A DNA stretch of 64,000 nucleotides, from NCBI GenBank assembly GCA_022771695.1, contig JALEKJ010000062.1, positions 62,001 through 126,000 on the forward strand, written 5' to 3'. The first letter of the stretch is position 1. Every line of letters begins with the position of its first letter. Under the pieces are notes generated by a model. That model was given only the letters and a program-made list of their open reading frames with translations, did no database searches and had not been told where the DNA came from. This DNA comes from Roseburia sp. (GTDB taxonomy: Bacteria > Bacillota > Clostridia > Lachnospirales > Lachnospiraceae). Shown one piece after another: positions 9,251 through 18,704 of this stretch. Made by a program: the position numbers and the translations under genes.

Positions 9251-10177
9251 ATGAAAGATTCATTCTTTGAAAAATATAAAACTTCAGAGGTCACGAATAC
9301 CAGACGTGTCATCAATACGCCGGCACCTTTTACGAGAGCCAACTTTTTCTATATCCAGGAAGCTGGCTACCTCAAGAGTTTAAAGCCGCATCTAAGCCGC
9401 AGAAGCGGGTTGAAATCCTATCTTTTCCTCATCGTACTGTCCGGCAGCGGCGAGGTGGCATATCGAGATGCCGCGAAGCAGGCTTCCGGCGATACATCCA
9501 CCGATGCCTCAGCCGAGAGCAACCGACTCACCACAATTCCCGCCAAGGCAGGCGACTGTTTTTTCTTAGACTGTGAGGGTGAATATACACATATCAGCAG
9601 TGAGGAAGACCCTTGGGAACTGATGTGGATTCATTTCTATGGTCCACAGGCGAATGCCTACTATGCCTATTTCCGAGAGCAGCGCCCCTGGCATTTTCAT
9701 ACAAGCCACCTATCAGAACTTACCGACGCCATTCAGTCTGTCATCCGCTACCATGAGGAGCCAACCGACGATACCGACCTGCTCACTGCCCAGCAGATTG
9801 TAAATATTTTAACGCTTATTTGCACCGAGACAAATGAGAGTGAGGATAACGATTCGGCACTCAGTGACAAATTAAAGAGTATTCTTCACTATCTGGACGC
9901 GCACTACACTGAGAATATCTCCTTAGATTTTCTTGCGGATCAATTTTATATCAGCAAGTATTATCTTTCACGCGAATTCAAGAAAGAATACGGCACGACG
10001 ATTATCCAGTATGTTTTAGCAAAAAAAATCACCAATGCCAAAGAGCTTTTGCGTTACAGCAATTCTTCTATCGAAGAGATTGCAAGACTCTGCGGCATTG
10101 ATGACGCCAGTTATTTTAATAAAGTGTTCAAAAAGATGGAGGGCTGCACCGCTTCTGAGTACCGGAAGCGGTGGTAA
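9251..10177 (+). CDS. AraC-family transcriptional regulator with N-terminal cupin
   Basis: The start at 9251 is preceded by AGTGGGGGCAATT; the upstream in-frame ATG at 9221 falls inside the inverted repeat and has no ribosome site. The 308-residue product has an N-terminal AraC-binding cupin (about residues 15-170) that usually senses a sugar or sugar-derived ligand, and a C-terminal pair of helix-turn-helix motifs (ISLDFLADQFYISKYYLSR and NSSIEEIARLCGIDDASYF) ending in a typical TASEYRKRW tail. A low-complexity Ala/Ser/Asp stretch (about residues 76-92) interrupts the cupin. It is monocistronic and divergent to gmd; control of the polysaccharide operons is plausible but unproven. Confidence 0.9.
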   Translation: MKDSFFEKYKTSEVTNTRRVINTPAPFTRANFFYIQEAGYLKSLKPHLSRRSGLKSYLFLIVLSGSGEVAYRDAAKQASGDTSTDASAESNRLTTIPAKAGDCFFLDCEGEYTHISSEEDPWELMWIHFYGPQANAYYAYFREQRPWHFHTSHLSELTDAIQSVIRYHEEPTDDTDLLTAQQIVNILTLICTETNESEDNDSALSDKLKSILHYLDAHYTENISLDFLADQFYISKYYLSREFKKEYGTTIIQYVLAKKITNAKELLRYSNSSIEEIARLCGIDDASYFNKVFKKMEGCTASEYRKRW

Positions 10178-10224
10178 AATTATATGTGCCTCCTCTTTAG
10201 CCGATACATAATCGAAAACAAAAA

Positions 10225-10258
10225 TGCCAATGCCATGGTTTTTCCCACAGCATTGGCA
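10225..10258 (-). terminator. Intrinsic terminator of the nine-gene polysaccharide operon
   Basis: TGCCAATGC (10225-10233) pairs exactly with GCATTGGCA (10250-10258). Read on the minus strand the stem is followed by ATTTTTGTTTT, so it ends transcripts leaving the acyltransferase gene that stops at 10270. It also lies downstream of the convergent AraC gene. Confidence 0.75.
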
Positions 10259-10269
10259 ATAGCAATACT

Positions 10270-11307
10270 TTATTGTGCTTTTTTCGGTATAAGCTTCTGC
10301 TTTAGCAACGCAATGATCCATCCTGCAAACAAGGATGTCAACACTGCCACCGTGATGCGCACCGCCTGGTACAATACCATTGCAATACCAGCAAATGCAT
10401 GCACATCAAAAAGACGCATTGCCACAATTTCAAACACTTCCAGAACCACCATATGCACACAAATCAATTCCATGCTATGCGTTCCCAAGTATGCAAGCAG
10501 CTTTCCAATTTTCAAATTCTGAATCCATTTCGATACCCAAATACAGAGCACGGAGCCGGACACAGAGACAATCATGTAAAACGGCACGCTCAAGCTGTCG
10601 AACTTTCCGTAAATGCGCACGGAGGTATTTAAGTAGCCGTTAAAGGTAGCCGTACCGAGGTATATCAGCAGCATTCCTGCTACCATCCAAAAATTCTCCT
10701 TTTTCTCGAAGAATTCAACTTTGCGCATCCACGCTCCGATAAGCATCAGCACAGTTGTCACACCAACGATATCAAGGCTCCACGGAAGCAGAATCGGCAA
10801 TTCGTTCAATCCCATTGAAATCAGCAAAAGTGCCACACTCCATGCAACCGTTATCTTCCAATTTGCAAGGCACTTGTCAACAATCAGGTGAAACAGCAGT
10901 GCTGTCACAAAAAATGCAGTCAAATACCACATCGCACCATTTGCGATATCAAGCAGGCTGACCGGATCCTCTCTCAATCCGACTTTATAAAAATAAAATC
11001 TGGAATAAAGGACTCCAAACAGTGAATGTAGCACTTCGTCTGCATTTCTGCGAATTATCGCGTAGAATGTCCATAACAAAGCACTGTATCCAAAATAAGG
11101 CACCAGCAAGCGCACCGCCTTTTTCTTAATATTTTCTCCATAGCTGCGTCCCGGTCGATATACATATCCGGAAATAATAAAGAAAATCTGTATATAGTAA
11201 AATATTAAATAAAGATTTAATCCATTTGCATGTGATATAATGACAAGCGAAAGTGCCAATCCTCTCGCCACATCCATATATTTAAAATTTGGTCTTGCCT
11301 CCGCCAT
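10270..11307 (-). CDS. Acyltransferase-3 family membrane protein, first of four
   Basis: A 345-residue polytopic protein with about ten membrane segments and the acyltransferase-3 opening KYMDVARGLALSLVIISHANG, which carries the Arg and catalytic His expected early in the fold. Members O-acetylate or otherwise acylate sugars on surface polymers at the membrane. Its layout is close to the fucose 4-O-acetylase/OafA branch, which would fit the fucose genes nearby, but the acceptor cannot be read from sequence. AAAAGGAGATAT precedes the start. It is the last gene of the operon, before the terminator at 10225-10258. Confidence 0.85.
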   Translation of the reverse strand: MAEARPNFKYMDVARGLALSLVIISHANGLNLYLIFYYIQIFFIISGYVYRPGRSYGENIKKKAVRLLVPYFGYSALLWTFYAIIRRNADEVLHSLFGVLYSRFYFYKVGLREDPVSLLDIANGAMWYLTAFFVTALLFHLIVDKCLANWKITVAWSVALLLISMGLNELPILLPWSLDIVGVTTVLMLIGAWMRKVEFFEKKENFWMVAGMLLIYLGTATFNGYLNTSVRIYGKFDSLSVPFYMIVSVSGSVLCIWVSKWIQNLKIGKLLAYLGTHSMELICVHMVVLEVFEIVAMRLFDVHAFAGIAMVLYQAVRITVAVLTSLFAGWIIALLKQKLIPKKAQ

Positions 11308-11355
11308 ATATCTCCTTTTCCTTTCTCAGGTGTTTCACATATCCATACGCTGCTG

Positions 11356-12297
11356 CTAATTCTTGTGGAAAAACTCCTTAATTATCGTGCGAAGCTTCCA
11401 CATACGGTACTTTCTTCGCTCTCGCTTCTTCTGCTTGGCGATTCCCTGTTTCTCGAGCTCGCGCATTGCCTCATCCAGCTTAATCTCATCCGGGAAATCA
11501 AAGGTATACGCATACTCAACATTTCGGATATGGTTGCTGTCAATCGCATCATTATTATAATGAATGCCGGTTCCATCCATACCAATGTTGTTTACCAAGG
11601 TATACACCGGTGTCAATGTCAGCAAATCATTTTCAAACGCTTTAAAGTACCAAGCGACATCCCATGTGATGTACCCGTCCTTCATCTGCTGCTGCAACAT
11701 CTGTGTATACGGACATGCTCCGTCCAAATCGAAGCGTGTCTGCTCAGATTCCGTTTTTAGTATATCTAGATTTAATTCTTTGTCATCAAATAATTTCCAA
11801 CGGTCTGCCCACGTTGCCCAACCCCAAGAAGTCGTAAGCTGTGAAAAGTAAAACTCCTGCCCTTTCAGCTTCCGTGAGGAGGTGTCGATATGGCTGTAAC
11901 CGGAGATGGAGATTACCTTCTTCTCATCCTTGTAATGAACCAGCGCGCGGTTCATATATTCCAAGAACCTTGTTCCGACTTCCAAATCGTCTTCCAGAAC
12001 AATACATGCCTCATATTTTTCCAACAGCTCTGTCAGCGCTGCAATCTCGCTCTTTTCAATTCCCCAGTTTTCCTCGCGCTCCAACAAGTGCACTTGCGCA
12101 AACCCTGTGATATTTCGGCAATAACTGCGAACCGCTTCAATCGGCTCTACATCGCGCTCTCCTCGCGCTCCGTCAGAGTAGATATATAGCTCACTTTCTT
12201 TTGCCAATTCATTTTTCTGCAGTGCCTCCACTGCCCGCTTGGCATGGTCAAGTCTGTTGAACACAAACAGTACGATTGGTACACATTTCATCTCCAT
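11356..12297 (-). CDS. Small GT-A-type glycosyltransferase
   Basis: A 313-residue cytoplasmic protein. The N-terminus PIVLFVFNRLDHAKRAVEAL and the acidic motif CIVLEDDLEVGTRFLEYMN (about residues 95-113) are typical of family 2-like transferases acting on polysaccharide repeats; SQLTTSWGWATWADRWKLF is a further conserved-looking core. The C-terminus is rich in Lys and Arg and may contact the membrane. It sits between two acyltransferase genes in the nine-gene operon, with 20 bases to the upstream gene. The donor and linkage are unknown. Confidence 0.8.
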   Translation of the reverse strand: MEMKCVPIVLFVFNRLDHAKRAVEALQKNELAKESELYIYSDGARGERDVEPIEAVRSYCRNITGFAQVHLLEREENWGIEKSEIAALTELLEKYEACIVLEDDLEVGTRFLEYMNRALVHYKDEKKVISISGYSHIDTSSRKLKGQEFYFSQLTTSWGWATWADRWKLFDDKELNLDILKTESEQTRFDLDGACPYTQMLQQQMKDGYITWDVAWYFKAFENDLLTLTPVYTLVNNIGMDGTGIHYNNDAIDSNHIRNVEYAYTFDFPDEIKLDEAMRELEKQGIAKQKKRERRKYRMWKLRTIIKEFFHKN

Positions 12298-12316
12298 AAC
12301 AACGCCTCTGTCTTCC

Positions 12317-13366
12317 CTAAATATTAATTTTTTGGCCTATATCCTTTACGATTTTTTCGCCAACTGTATAAACTTTATCTACCAGCCACGTCTCCGGTCT
12401 ATGAAGCACCGCAATTCGTACCCAATCGATTGCTGAACCAACCACAATCAGCACCATCGCTATCACCAAGGTTACAATCACGTAATACCACTTATCCGCG
12501 CAAGTCACATAATTATATACATAAGTCACAATCGCCACACGCAGCGTCCACTCAAACATGAATACCGCCGGAACATGCTTCGCCAAACGGTTGATGCGTT
12601 GATTTTCAAAGTAAATATTCCGAAAAATCAAGAATACGCAGATTGCCTGAATAATCGTAAACAGGGAATTATCCCTTGCATAACGGTTCTGAACACTTCC
12701 GGATACCAGATACAACGCCAGATTCAACATAAAATTAATTCCTGCCGTAACAAGAAATATCTTTACCAGTTTTTTCGTCTCATAGACTTTTTCTGTTTTA
12801 TAAACGCCCAGATAGCGGCCAATCAAATAAAGCATAGTCATATGTACAACGCCCTTACCGCCATCTTCATTGATATCGAAAAAGAATACTGTCGTCACCA
12901 CTGAGAAAATCACAAGCATGGTCACCAGCAGTTGCTTTAGACGATGTTCTCCCAGCTTCTCTACCACCTCGTTCAAGAATGGACTTAAAAATACCAGCGC
13001 AAAGTAGCAGGTAAAGTACCAGGACTGCTTTCCGATGACCGGCAACAAATAGGAAAGGATTGTCTCTCCTCCCACCGGTTTTCCCCAGACAAACTGCATC
13101 AGCAGCGACAGCCAAGAAAAGAATACAAGCATCAAATCAAGGTGCATCATTTTCTTAATATTCAATTTGATTCCATAATAACCGGAAATCAAAATAAAGC
13201 AGGCAACGCCCATATTTCCGATAACCGATATCAAAATACCGGCAATCTCTCCGAACTTGTTTCCATATGCCGATGCTGCTCCATGCATCCAAAATATCAT
13301 AAACAGGCTCAAAATTCGAAGTAACTCAATATCGGAATTTCTGCCTTTTTTCTCCATCTTTTCCAT
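12317..13366 (-). CDS. Acyltransferase-3 family membrane protein, second of four
   Basis: The start at 13366 has GGAG eight bases upstream, and the earlier in-frame region overlaps the TagA-like gene, so a 349-residue product is preferred. The family opening NSDIELLRILSLFMIFWMHG has the expected Arg and His, followed by about ten membrane segments and the loop SWYFTCYFALVFLSPFLNEV. This subtype (also at 22627) resembles the acyltransferase 3 proteins found in capsule and wall-teichoic acid loci. It shares clear local similarity with the product at 22627-23691 (for example DINEDGGKGVVHM against EIIEDSGKGVVCM), so the two are probably paralogues. Confidence 0.85.
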   Translation of the reverse strand: MEKMEKKGRNSDIELLRILSLFMIFWMHGAASAYGNKFGEIAGILISVIGNMGVACFILISGYYGIKLNIKKMMHLDLMLVFFSWLSLLMQFVWGKPVGGETILSYLLPVIGKQSWYFTCYFALVFLSPFLNEVVEKLGEHRLKQLLVTMLVIFSVVTTVFFFDINEDGGKGVVHMTMLYLIGRYLGVYKTEKVYETKKLVKIFLVTAGINFMLNLALYLVSGSVQNRYARDNSLFTIIQAICVFLIFRNIYFENQRINRLAKHVPAVFMFEWTLRVAIVTYVYNYVTCADKWYYVIVTLVIAMVLIVVGSAIDWVRIAVLHRPETWLVDKVYTVGEKIVKDIGQKINI

Positions 13367-13391
13367 ATCCCATTCTCCATCACCAAAAATC

Positions 13392-14120
13392 TTATCTGCG
13401 TGTGAGCCACAGATATCTCGTATTTGTCGCAAGGTAACGTTTAAACAAGCGCTTCGGGTCCTGAAGCAGACGATATAGCCACTCTAAGCTCATGCGCTGC
13501 ATCCACATCGGCGCACGCTTGATATTGCCTGCATGGTAATCAAAACCTGCTCCCACCCCAATCATCACGCCGCCAACCTTATCCATATGCTCATACATCC
13601 AATTTTCCTGCTTTGGTGCACCTAAGCCCACCCAGATAATGTCAGCTCCGGACTCATTGATTTTACGAATTTCTTCCGCGTCCTCTTCCTCACTCAGCTT
13701 CTTAAACGGCGGGGAAACCATACCCACAATCTGAAGGTGCGGATACTGGGCACGCAGCTTTTCTTCCAGCATGGCAAGTGTCTCCGGTGTACTTCCGTAA
13801 AAGTAATGCGTGAGTCCATTCTCTCTGGCAAAAAGCTCCAACATCAAGTCCGGTCCCGTCACACGCTCCGCCTCCGGGAACCCGTGCTTCCTGCTGTACA
13901 CAGAAAGCGGCTTTCCGTCTGGAAGGACGAATGCCGCACTGTTTTGCACATTGTGATACTGTGCATCGTCATGTGCCATTACCGTCGTATGCACATTGCC
14001 GACACAGATATATTTTCCACGCAATTCCTCAATCTCTTTTTCAATGATATCTACCGTTTCTGCCATATTGGTCACGAGAATTTTCGTTCCCAATATCTCA
14101 CAGTATTTCTTCTCTATCAT
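13392..14120 (-). CDS. WecG/TagA/CpsF family glycosyltransferase (GT26)
   Basis: A 242-residue enzyme. The family signatures VGNVHTTVMAHDDAQYHNVQ (residues ~38-57), PDGKPLSVYSRKHG, GPDLMLEL and the diagnostic WVGLGAPKQENWMYEH are all present. GT26 enzymes add ManNAc or related amino sugars to undecaprenyl-linked acceptors, as TagA does in wall teichoic acid linkage-unit synthesis. Its presence suggests that the polymer made here is lipid-linked and possibly teichoic-acid-like. It lies four bases from the upstream fucosyltransferase-like gene and was probably translated with it. The precise sugar is not deducible. Confidence 0.92.
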   Translation of the reverse strand: MIEKKYCEILGTKILVTNMAETVDIIEKEIEELRGKYICVGNVHTTVMAHDDAQYHNVQNSAAFVLPDGKPLSVYSRKHGFPEAERVTGPDLMLELFARENGLTHYFYGSTPETLAMLEEKLRAQYPHLQIVGMVSPPFKKLSEEEDAEEIRKINESGADIIWVGLGAPKQENWMYEHMDKVGGVMIGVGAGFDYHAGNIKRAPMWMQRMSLEWLYRLLQDPKRLFKRYLATNTRYLWLTRR

Positions 14121-14124
14121 AAAG

Positions 14125-14949
14125 TTAACCCTCTTTTTTTACTACCTCAAGCGGAATGTTTCCGATATAAGACGGAAGCAGGCTGAACGTGCTGTTGTAG
14201 CTTCCGAGTATCTTTCTGCCTTTGGACAGAGCAAGCATCTCAATCAACGCATCCTCCAGCCCTTCTTTGGAATTTCTGTCAATGATGCCAGATTCATTAA
14301 ATGTCATTTTAACTTCCGGCAACAGTTCTCTCAGTTCTTTCTTTACGATCTCATCATCCGTCGCGACAAAAAACGTTGTCTCAGAGTCCACTTCCAGCTC
14401 CGCTTTCATGTGCTCTGCAAATAAAGCAAGCGGGCTGTTTGCAATCGCCTCCGTGTGGTCCGTTCTTCGCACATGCACCCCAACCGTATGCGTATCCAAC
14501 TGTCCGAGCAGCTTTGCTCCCTTCGCCTCTATCGTTGCACTTGGTTTCAAAAATGTATAGCAGGATGTATCAATCTCGCAGATTGGACCGAATGATTTGA
14601 TATAAATCGTCGGTTCCTTCTCAATCACAGAAAGCAACTTCTCATAGCCGCCCTCTGCTTTGATGCGCTCCACATCATCACATTCCAGAAAAAGCGTCGC
14701 TTTGTTGCGATATTTCTTCTTTATATGATTGCTTCTAAGGTGCTCTAACGGTTCCTTCTTAAATCCGTTTTCGCTGATTTCAATCACCTGCATCGGCAAA
14801 TCAAAAAGCTCACTTGACTTCACATTACAACCTACCTCGCGCTTCCATATTACAAGCAATTCACGATTCAGCTTTTTGGCAACTGCATAGGCACTTCCAA
14901 GACCAAGCAAGCGGTTTCCCAGTCCCGCACACGGTTCAATAATAATCAT
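14125..14949 (-). CDS. Fucosyltransferase-like protein (NodZ/GT23-like GDP-sugar fold)
   Basis: A 274-residue protein beginning IIIEPCAGLGNRLLGLGSAY, the Gly-rich acceptor/nucleotide loop seen in GDP-fucose transferases, with the GDP-binding motif VGVHVRRTDHTEA near residue 160 and FVATDDEIVKKEL near 200. A late GSYNSTFSLLPSYIGN stretch matches the common C-terminal core, where a conserved Ser follows the sugar-nucleotide loop. It is likely to transfer fucose from GDP-fucose made by gmd and fcl. Alternatives in the same superfamily include protein O-fucosyltransferases. It is in the middle of the nine-gene operon. Confidence 0.72.
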   Translation of the reverse strand: MIIIEPCAGLGNRLLGLGSAYAVAKKLNRELLVIWKREVGCNVKSSELFDLPMQVIEISENGFKKEPLEHLRSNHIKKKYRNKATLFLECDDVERIKAEGGYEKLLSVIEKEPTIYIKSFGPICEIDTSCYTFLKPSATIEAKGAKLLGQLDTHTVGVHVRRTDHTEAIANSPLALFAEHMKAELEVDSETTFFVATDDEIVKKELRELLPEVKMTFNESGIIDRNSKEGLEDALIEMLALSKGRKILGSYNSTFSLLPSYIGNIPLEVVKKEG

Positions 14950-14991
14950 AAATCCTTCCTCTCTTCCGCTCCGTTTCCCATACCGCTATTT

Positions 14992-16026
14992 CTACAGTAA
15001 CTTTTTCAAAAGCGGAATTTGCTTCATAATCTCTGTCACAATTAATCCAGTCACAAAAACAGTCACATCTAATACAATAACCGCAAGAACGTTATTCCAT
15101 CGCTCAAAAAACGGTCTCACATAATGTATGATAAAATCAGACACCAGATAGATGCCAAATGTGTCCTTTCCCACATGCACGATAACTGCATTCGCACGCG
15201 CTCCCAATCCACCTGCTCGCTGCAAGCTGCAAATCTTTGCAAGCAGGAAAACACTCGCCGCTATTGCAATATAAAAAATATTATCATAATGCAGCAACGC
15301 CGGCGCATAATCACTTCCAACCAGAATCCGGTAAATGGTGTATGCAGTCAAGATCGTCAGCAATCCGCCAATGCAGGCTATAAGCGGCAATATCCACTGT
15401 TTTCTCCCATTCACATACTGATTGAGATAATGTCCAAGCACAACGATTCCAATGTATGTCACAAATATCGGCAGCTTAAAATTTACATTGAATTCCGTAA
15501 AAAGGCTAAAAGTGCATAAAAACAGAGAAAATAAGAAGAAATAGCAGTAATCCTCTTTTTTAAATTGACTAAACATACGTTGTAGCACAGGCATCATAAC
15601 CAACACGCCCAGATACAGATATAAATACCAATACGCGGTTGTCACCTGCGCACGCCCTACTACCAAATAAAAGTTATACAAAGAATGTTCGAAATCACCG
15701 ATTACATAATATGGAATGGAAAACACCAGAATCACAAGGACAATTCGCAACACTCTTATCAAGGACTTTTTATAGCTATCTGTTCTCGGAAGCAACAAAC
15801 AACCACTTATCATCAGAAAAATGGTGACGGCACATTTACAAATTGCCAGATACAGTGTAGAACCAATCAAATTCCCCCACGAACTGCCCACAGGATTCGC
15901 CACCACATTTTCAAAGACATAATTCGTGTGATTGGCAATTACAAAAAAGCATGCCATAATTCGCAGTATTTCAATGTATACCATCCGGCTGTTTTCAGAT
16001 GGTTTTCTCATTTGTTCCTCGCTCAT
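14992..16026 (-). CDS. Acyltransferase-3 family membrane protein, third of four
   Basis: A 344-residue polytopic protein with the opening SRMVYIEILRIMACFFVIANHTNYVF, in which Arg and His occupy the family positions, and about ten membrane segments. The central loop RAQVTTAYWYLYLYLGVLVMMPVL resembles the Wzy-side acyltransferases of capsule loci. Sequence divergence from the other three copies in the window suggests a different acceptor or position. It lies between the fucosyltransferase-like gene and the ABC exporter. Confidence 0.85.
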   Translation of the reverse strand: MSEEQMRKPSENSRMVYIEILRIMACFFVIANHTNYVFENVVANPVGSSWGNLIGSTLYLAICKCAVTIFLMISGCLLLPRTDSYKKSLIRVLRIVLVILVFSIPYYVIGDFEHSLYNFYLVVGRAQVTTAYWYLYLYLGVLVMMPVLQRMFSQFKKEDYCYFFLFSLFLCTFSLFTEFNVNFKLPIFVTYIGIVVLGHYLNQYVNGRKQWILPLIACIGGLLTILTAYTIYRILVGSDYAPALLHYDNIFYIAIAASVFLLAKICSLQRAGGLGARANAVIVHVGKDTFGIYLVSDFIIHYVRPFFERWNNVLAVIVLDVTVFVTGLIVTEIMKQIPLLKKLL

Positions 16027-16068
16027 AACGATAGTCCTTCTGTGTTCTACTCTACACGATAACTCAGA

Positions 16069-17802
16069 TTATCTCTTCTGTGTTACGCCGCCATTCTCTA
16101 CCTGATATACCACATCGCAGTTTTCAATCGTGGAGAGACGATGCGCAATGATGAGCATCGTCATTTTACCCTGAAGGTTATTGATTGCCTCCATAACCGC
16201 TGCCTCTGTCTCTGTATCAAGCGCAGAAGTTGCCTCGTCTAACACCAGCACCTCAGGCTTGCGGTAAAGTGCTCTCGCAATGCCAAGCCGCTGACGCTGT
16301 CCACCGGAGATTCTGACTCCCGCCTCTCCAATCATGGTGTCTAAGCCGTTCTCCAAGGATGCCACAAACTCATCCAACTGTGCCTGACGCAATGCAGCCC
16401 AGATGTCCTCATCATCTACTTCTTCCACCTGTCCAAATGCAATGTTATTGCGGATGGTGTCGTCTAACATATAAATCGTCTGTGGGATGTAACCAATCTT
16501 ATCATGCCATCCACGGTAAGACTCACTGATGTCCATGCCATCCACGGTAATCTGTCCCTCCTGCGGATGCAACACACCAAGAATCAAGTCTACCATCGTT
16601 GTCTTACCGGCACCGGAAGGTCCGATAAATGCCACAGATTTATTCTTCGGAATCGTCACATTAATATGGGACAATACAGCCTCCTCCGTGTCAGGATAAC
16701 GGAATGTCATATTCTCCACGCAAATCTCTTTTTCCAGAGAAATCTCCGGGTAATTCTTCTCTTTTTCTCCATCCAAATCCATATCACGGATTGCCGCATA
16801 CTCCTCGCCAATTCTGTGGATAACGACACCGTTATGGATGATAGACCCTAAGTATTCGGACATCTTATTCGCAGAAGGAAGCAATGCAAATGCTGCTGCC
16901 GCGAACACCGCTAAGGTCTCCACAAACTGCGTTGGGTCTGTATCGCCGGTATTGATGCGAACCGCAATCGCCGCCATCAAACCAACGATGCAAAGTGCCT
17001 CCATGATTGGCTTCGGGATTGAACTTAGGAAGGCATTCTGCTTGATAACATAAGTATAAAGTCCGTTTTGCTCGTAGAACTCACCCTCGAAATATGCCTC
17101 ACGATTCGCAATCTTAATTTCCTTGATTCCTCCGAACGCCTGCTGCATACACTGCAAGATGTTTGCATTATACTTACGACGCTCATCGCCGAACCTTGAT
17201 AGGATTCTTCTTAACTTTTTCATAAAAAGGAATACCATGACTATCATTGCAATTGCAACCCCGCAGGTCAGTACAGGGTCCTTAATCAAGAGGAAAATCA
17301 CAAGGATACCGCTCACGCAAAGCTCGGAAGTAAGCTGAAGCATATTTAGGACTGCCGCATAAAACATTTCCGGATCCGTATTGATATCACGCATCAGCTC
17401 TGCACTGTTATGATTTAAAAAGAAGGTGTAATCCTTGCTGATATAATACTTCATCATACGGTCCTGCATGTCACGTTTTCCATAATAAGAAAAACGATAC
17501 TGCATGTTATTCATGAAGATAATAAACGCATTTTTGAAAATGTAAACGAACATAATCACAATCGCCAGCATGGTAATGAGCTGCGTAGAGTTCTCCATGC
17601 CCAAAAAATCATATACAAAACGCACAATCTCATTCTCAAGAAGCTGTTCCGGGTTCATAACTGCCTGAATAAAGGGCGTAAGCACACCTACGCCAAGCAG
17701 GCTGACGCCGGAATTAATCAGAATCAGAAACGCCATGCCGACCAATTTCCGCTTCTGCTTTCCGTCAAATACTTTAAAAACACTCTTTATCAAATCCTTC
17801 AT
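16069..17802 (-). CDS. ABC exporter with fused membrane and ATPase domains
   Basis: A half-transporter of about 577 residues: six predicted membrane segments in the first ~320 residues, then one nucleotide-binding domain with Walker A GPSGAGKTT, signature ISGGQRQRLGIARALYRK, Walker B VLVLDEATSALD and the H-loop IIAHRLS, all intact. It should act as a homodimer. In polysaccharide loci such proteins (PglK/MsbA type) flip lipid-linked oligosaccharides, so it is the best candidate flippase; no Wzx-like gene is seen here. The start is uncertain: ATG at 17802 is used, with ATG at 17814 and TTG at 17826 as in-frame alternatives. Confidence 0.88.
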   Translation of the reverse strand: MKDLIKSVFKVFDGKQKRKLVGMAFLILINSGVSLLGVGVLTPFIQAVMNPEQLLENEIVRFVYDFLGMENSTQLITMLAIVIMFVYIFKNAFIIFMNNMQYRFSYYGKRDMQDRMMKYYISKDYTFFLNHNSAELMRDINTDPEMFYAAVLNMLQLTSELCVSGILVIFLLIKDPVLTCGVAIAMIVMVFLFMKKLRRILSRFGDERRKYNANILQCMQQAFGGIKEIKIANREAYFEGEFYEQNGLYTYVIKQNAFLSSIPKPIMEALCIVGLMAAIAVRINTGDTDPTQFVETLAVFAAAAFALLPSANKMSEYLGSIIHNGVVIHRIGEEYAAIRDMDLDGEKEKNYPEISLEKEICVENMTFRYPDTEEAVLSHINVTIPKNKSVAFIGPSGAGKTTMVDLILGVLHPQEGQITVDGMDISESYRGWHDKIGYIPQTIYMLDDTIRNNIAFGQVEEVDDEDIWAALRQAQLDEFVASLENGLDTMIGEAGVRISGGQRQRLGIARALYRKPEVLVLDEATSALDTETEAAVMEAINNLQGKMTMLIIAHRLSTIENCDVVYQVENGGVTQKR

Positions 17803-17850
17803 ATTTATAACCATATCCTTTCGCAATTTGCAAAACCATCATTTTAATGC

Positions 17851-18702
17851 CTATACAATAATCCAATCCGCGAGACGCATACGCTCACTTAGAATGTCAT
17901 CCGGCATAATAACCGTCTTTTCCTTATTCTGATTCAAGTATGCCGCCCAGGTAGAATACGTGCTGTTTGATAAAATCTGGTTTTGGCACGCAGCCATCAG
18001 GAAGAACTCATCCATATCCGAAAATGTTCCGGCATCCGCAACATAAGTCATCCGTCCTGATTTCTCACCCATAATTTTGGTCAGCGCCTCCGCTGCCTTC
18101 GGTCGGTCATTCGTGAATACCACATAGCGAAGCCCCGGCTTTTCCTGTTCCATGCGCTCTATCGCATCTTTAAAATAATGCTCACCCGGTCCACCGATAT
18201 CTCCGCCCCGCACATGCACGGCACAGGTCGGTGTCGTCTGGAACTCACGAATCAAGGCTTTTACCTGCTCACTCTGCTCATACGCCGGTGTCATCATCGC
18301 CGTAATCTCATCCAGATATTCTTCAAAGTATGGAAGATGCTGCCAATAACCCTGCAAATATTTATCGCGAAAACGCTTTTTTTCAAACACACGCGGATCA
18401 ATATCATTGACATCGTAGCGCTTGTCCTTGTTCAAATAGACCTCACGCTCCATAATCACATGATATTTCAGGTTCCGGCGTATCTTCTTATATATTTTTT
18501 GAAATGTATTCTGATTTGGGAAAGATTCTCGTGCATCATATTTTAAATGGAATTTATCCAATTCAAAATCGCGAAGCGTGGAGTTGTCGCACTCTGACGT
18601 ATCCAACATCAGCTTCTCACCATCACGCCTTGCTGTCGCATAACCGCACGCATAGTTAAAAAGCTGATTTCCCATCCCATCACCAATTTTTACTACAACC
18701 AA
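17851..18702 (-). CDS. Alpha-1,2-fucosyltransferase family protein (GT11)
   Basis: A 283-residue enzyme opening VVVKIGDGMGNQLFNYACGY, the GT11 signature, with the GDP-fucose-binding motif CAVHVRGGDIGGPGEHYF near residue 170 and the later FTNDRPKAAEAL and SNSTYSTWAAYLN blocks. Family members move fucose from GDP-fucose to a galactose-type acceptor in alpha-1,2 linkage. With the gmd-fcl-manC operon in the same locus, a fucosylated surface polymer is strongly implied. The start is two bases from the upstream membrane-protein stop, so the two are translationally coupled. Confidence 0.9.
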   Translation of the reverse strand: MVVVKIGDGMGNQLFNYACGYATARRDGEKLMLDTSECDNSTLRDFELDKFHLKYDARESFPNQNTFQKIYKKIRRNLKYHVIMEREVYLNKDKRYDVNDIDPRVFEKKRFRDKYLQGYWQHLPYFEEYLDEITAMMTPAYEQSEQVKALIREFQTTPTCAVHVRGGDIGGPGEHYFKDAIERMEQEKPGLRYVVFTNDRPKAAEALTKIMGEKSGRMTYVADAGTFSDMDEFFLMAACQNQILSNSTYSTWAAYLNQNKEKTVIMPDDILSERMRLADWIIV

Positions 18703-18704
18703 TC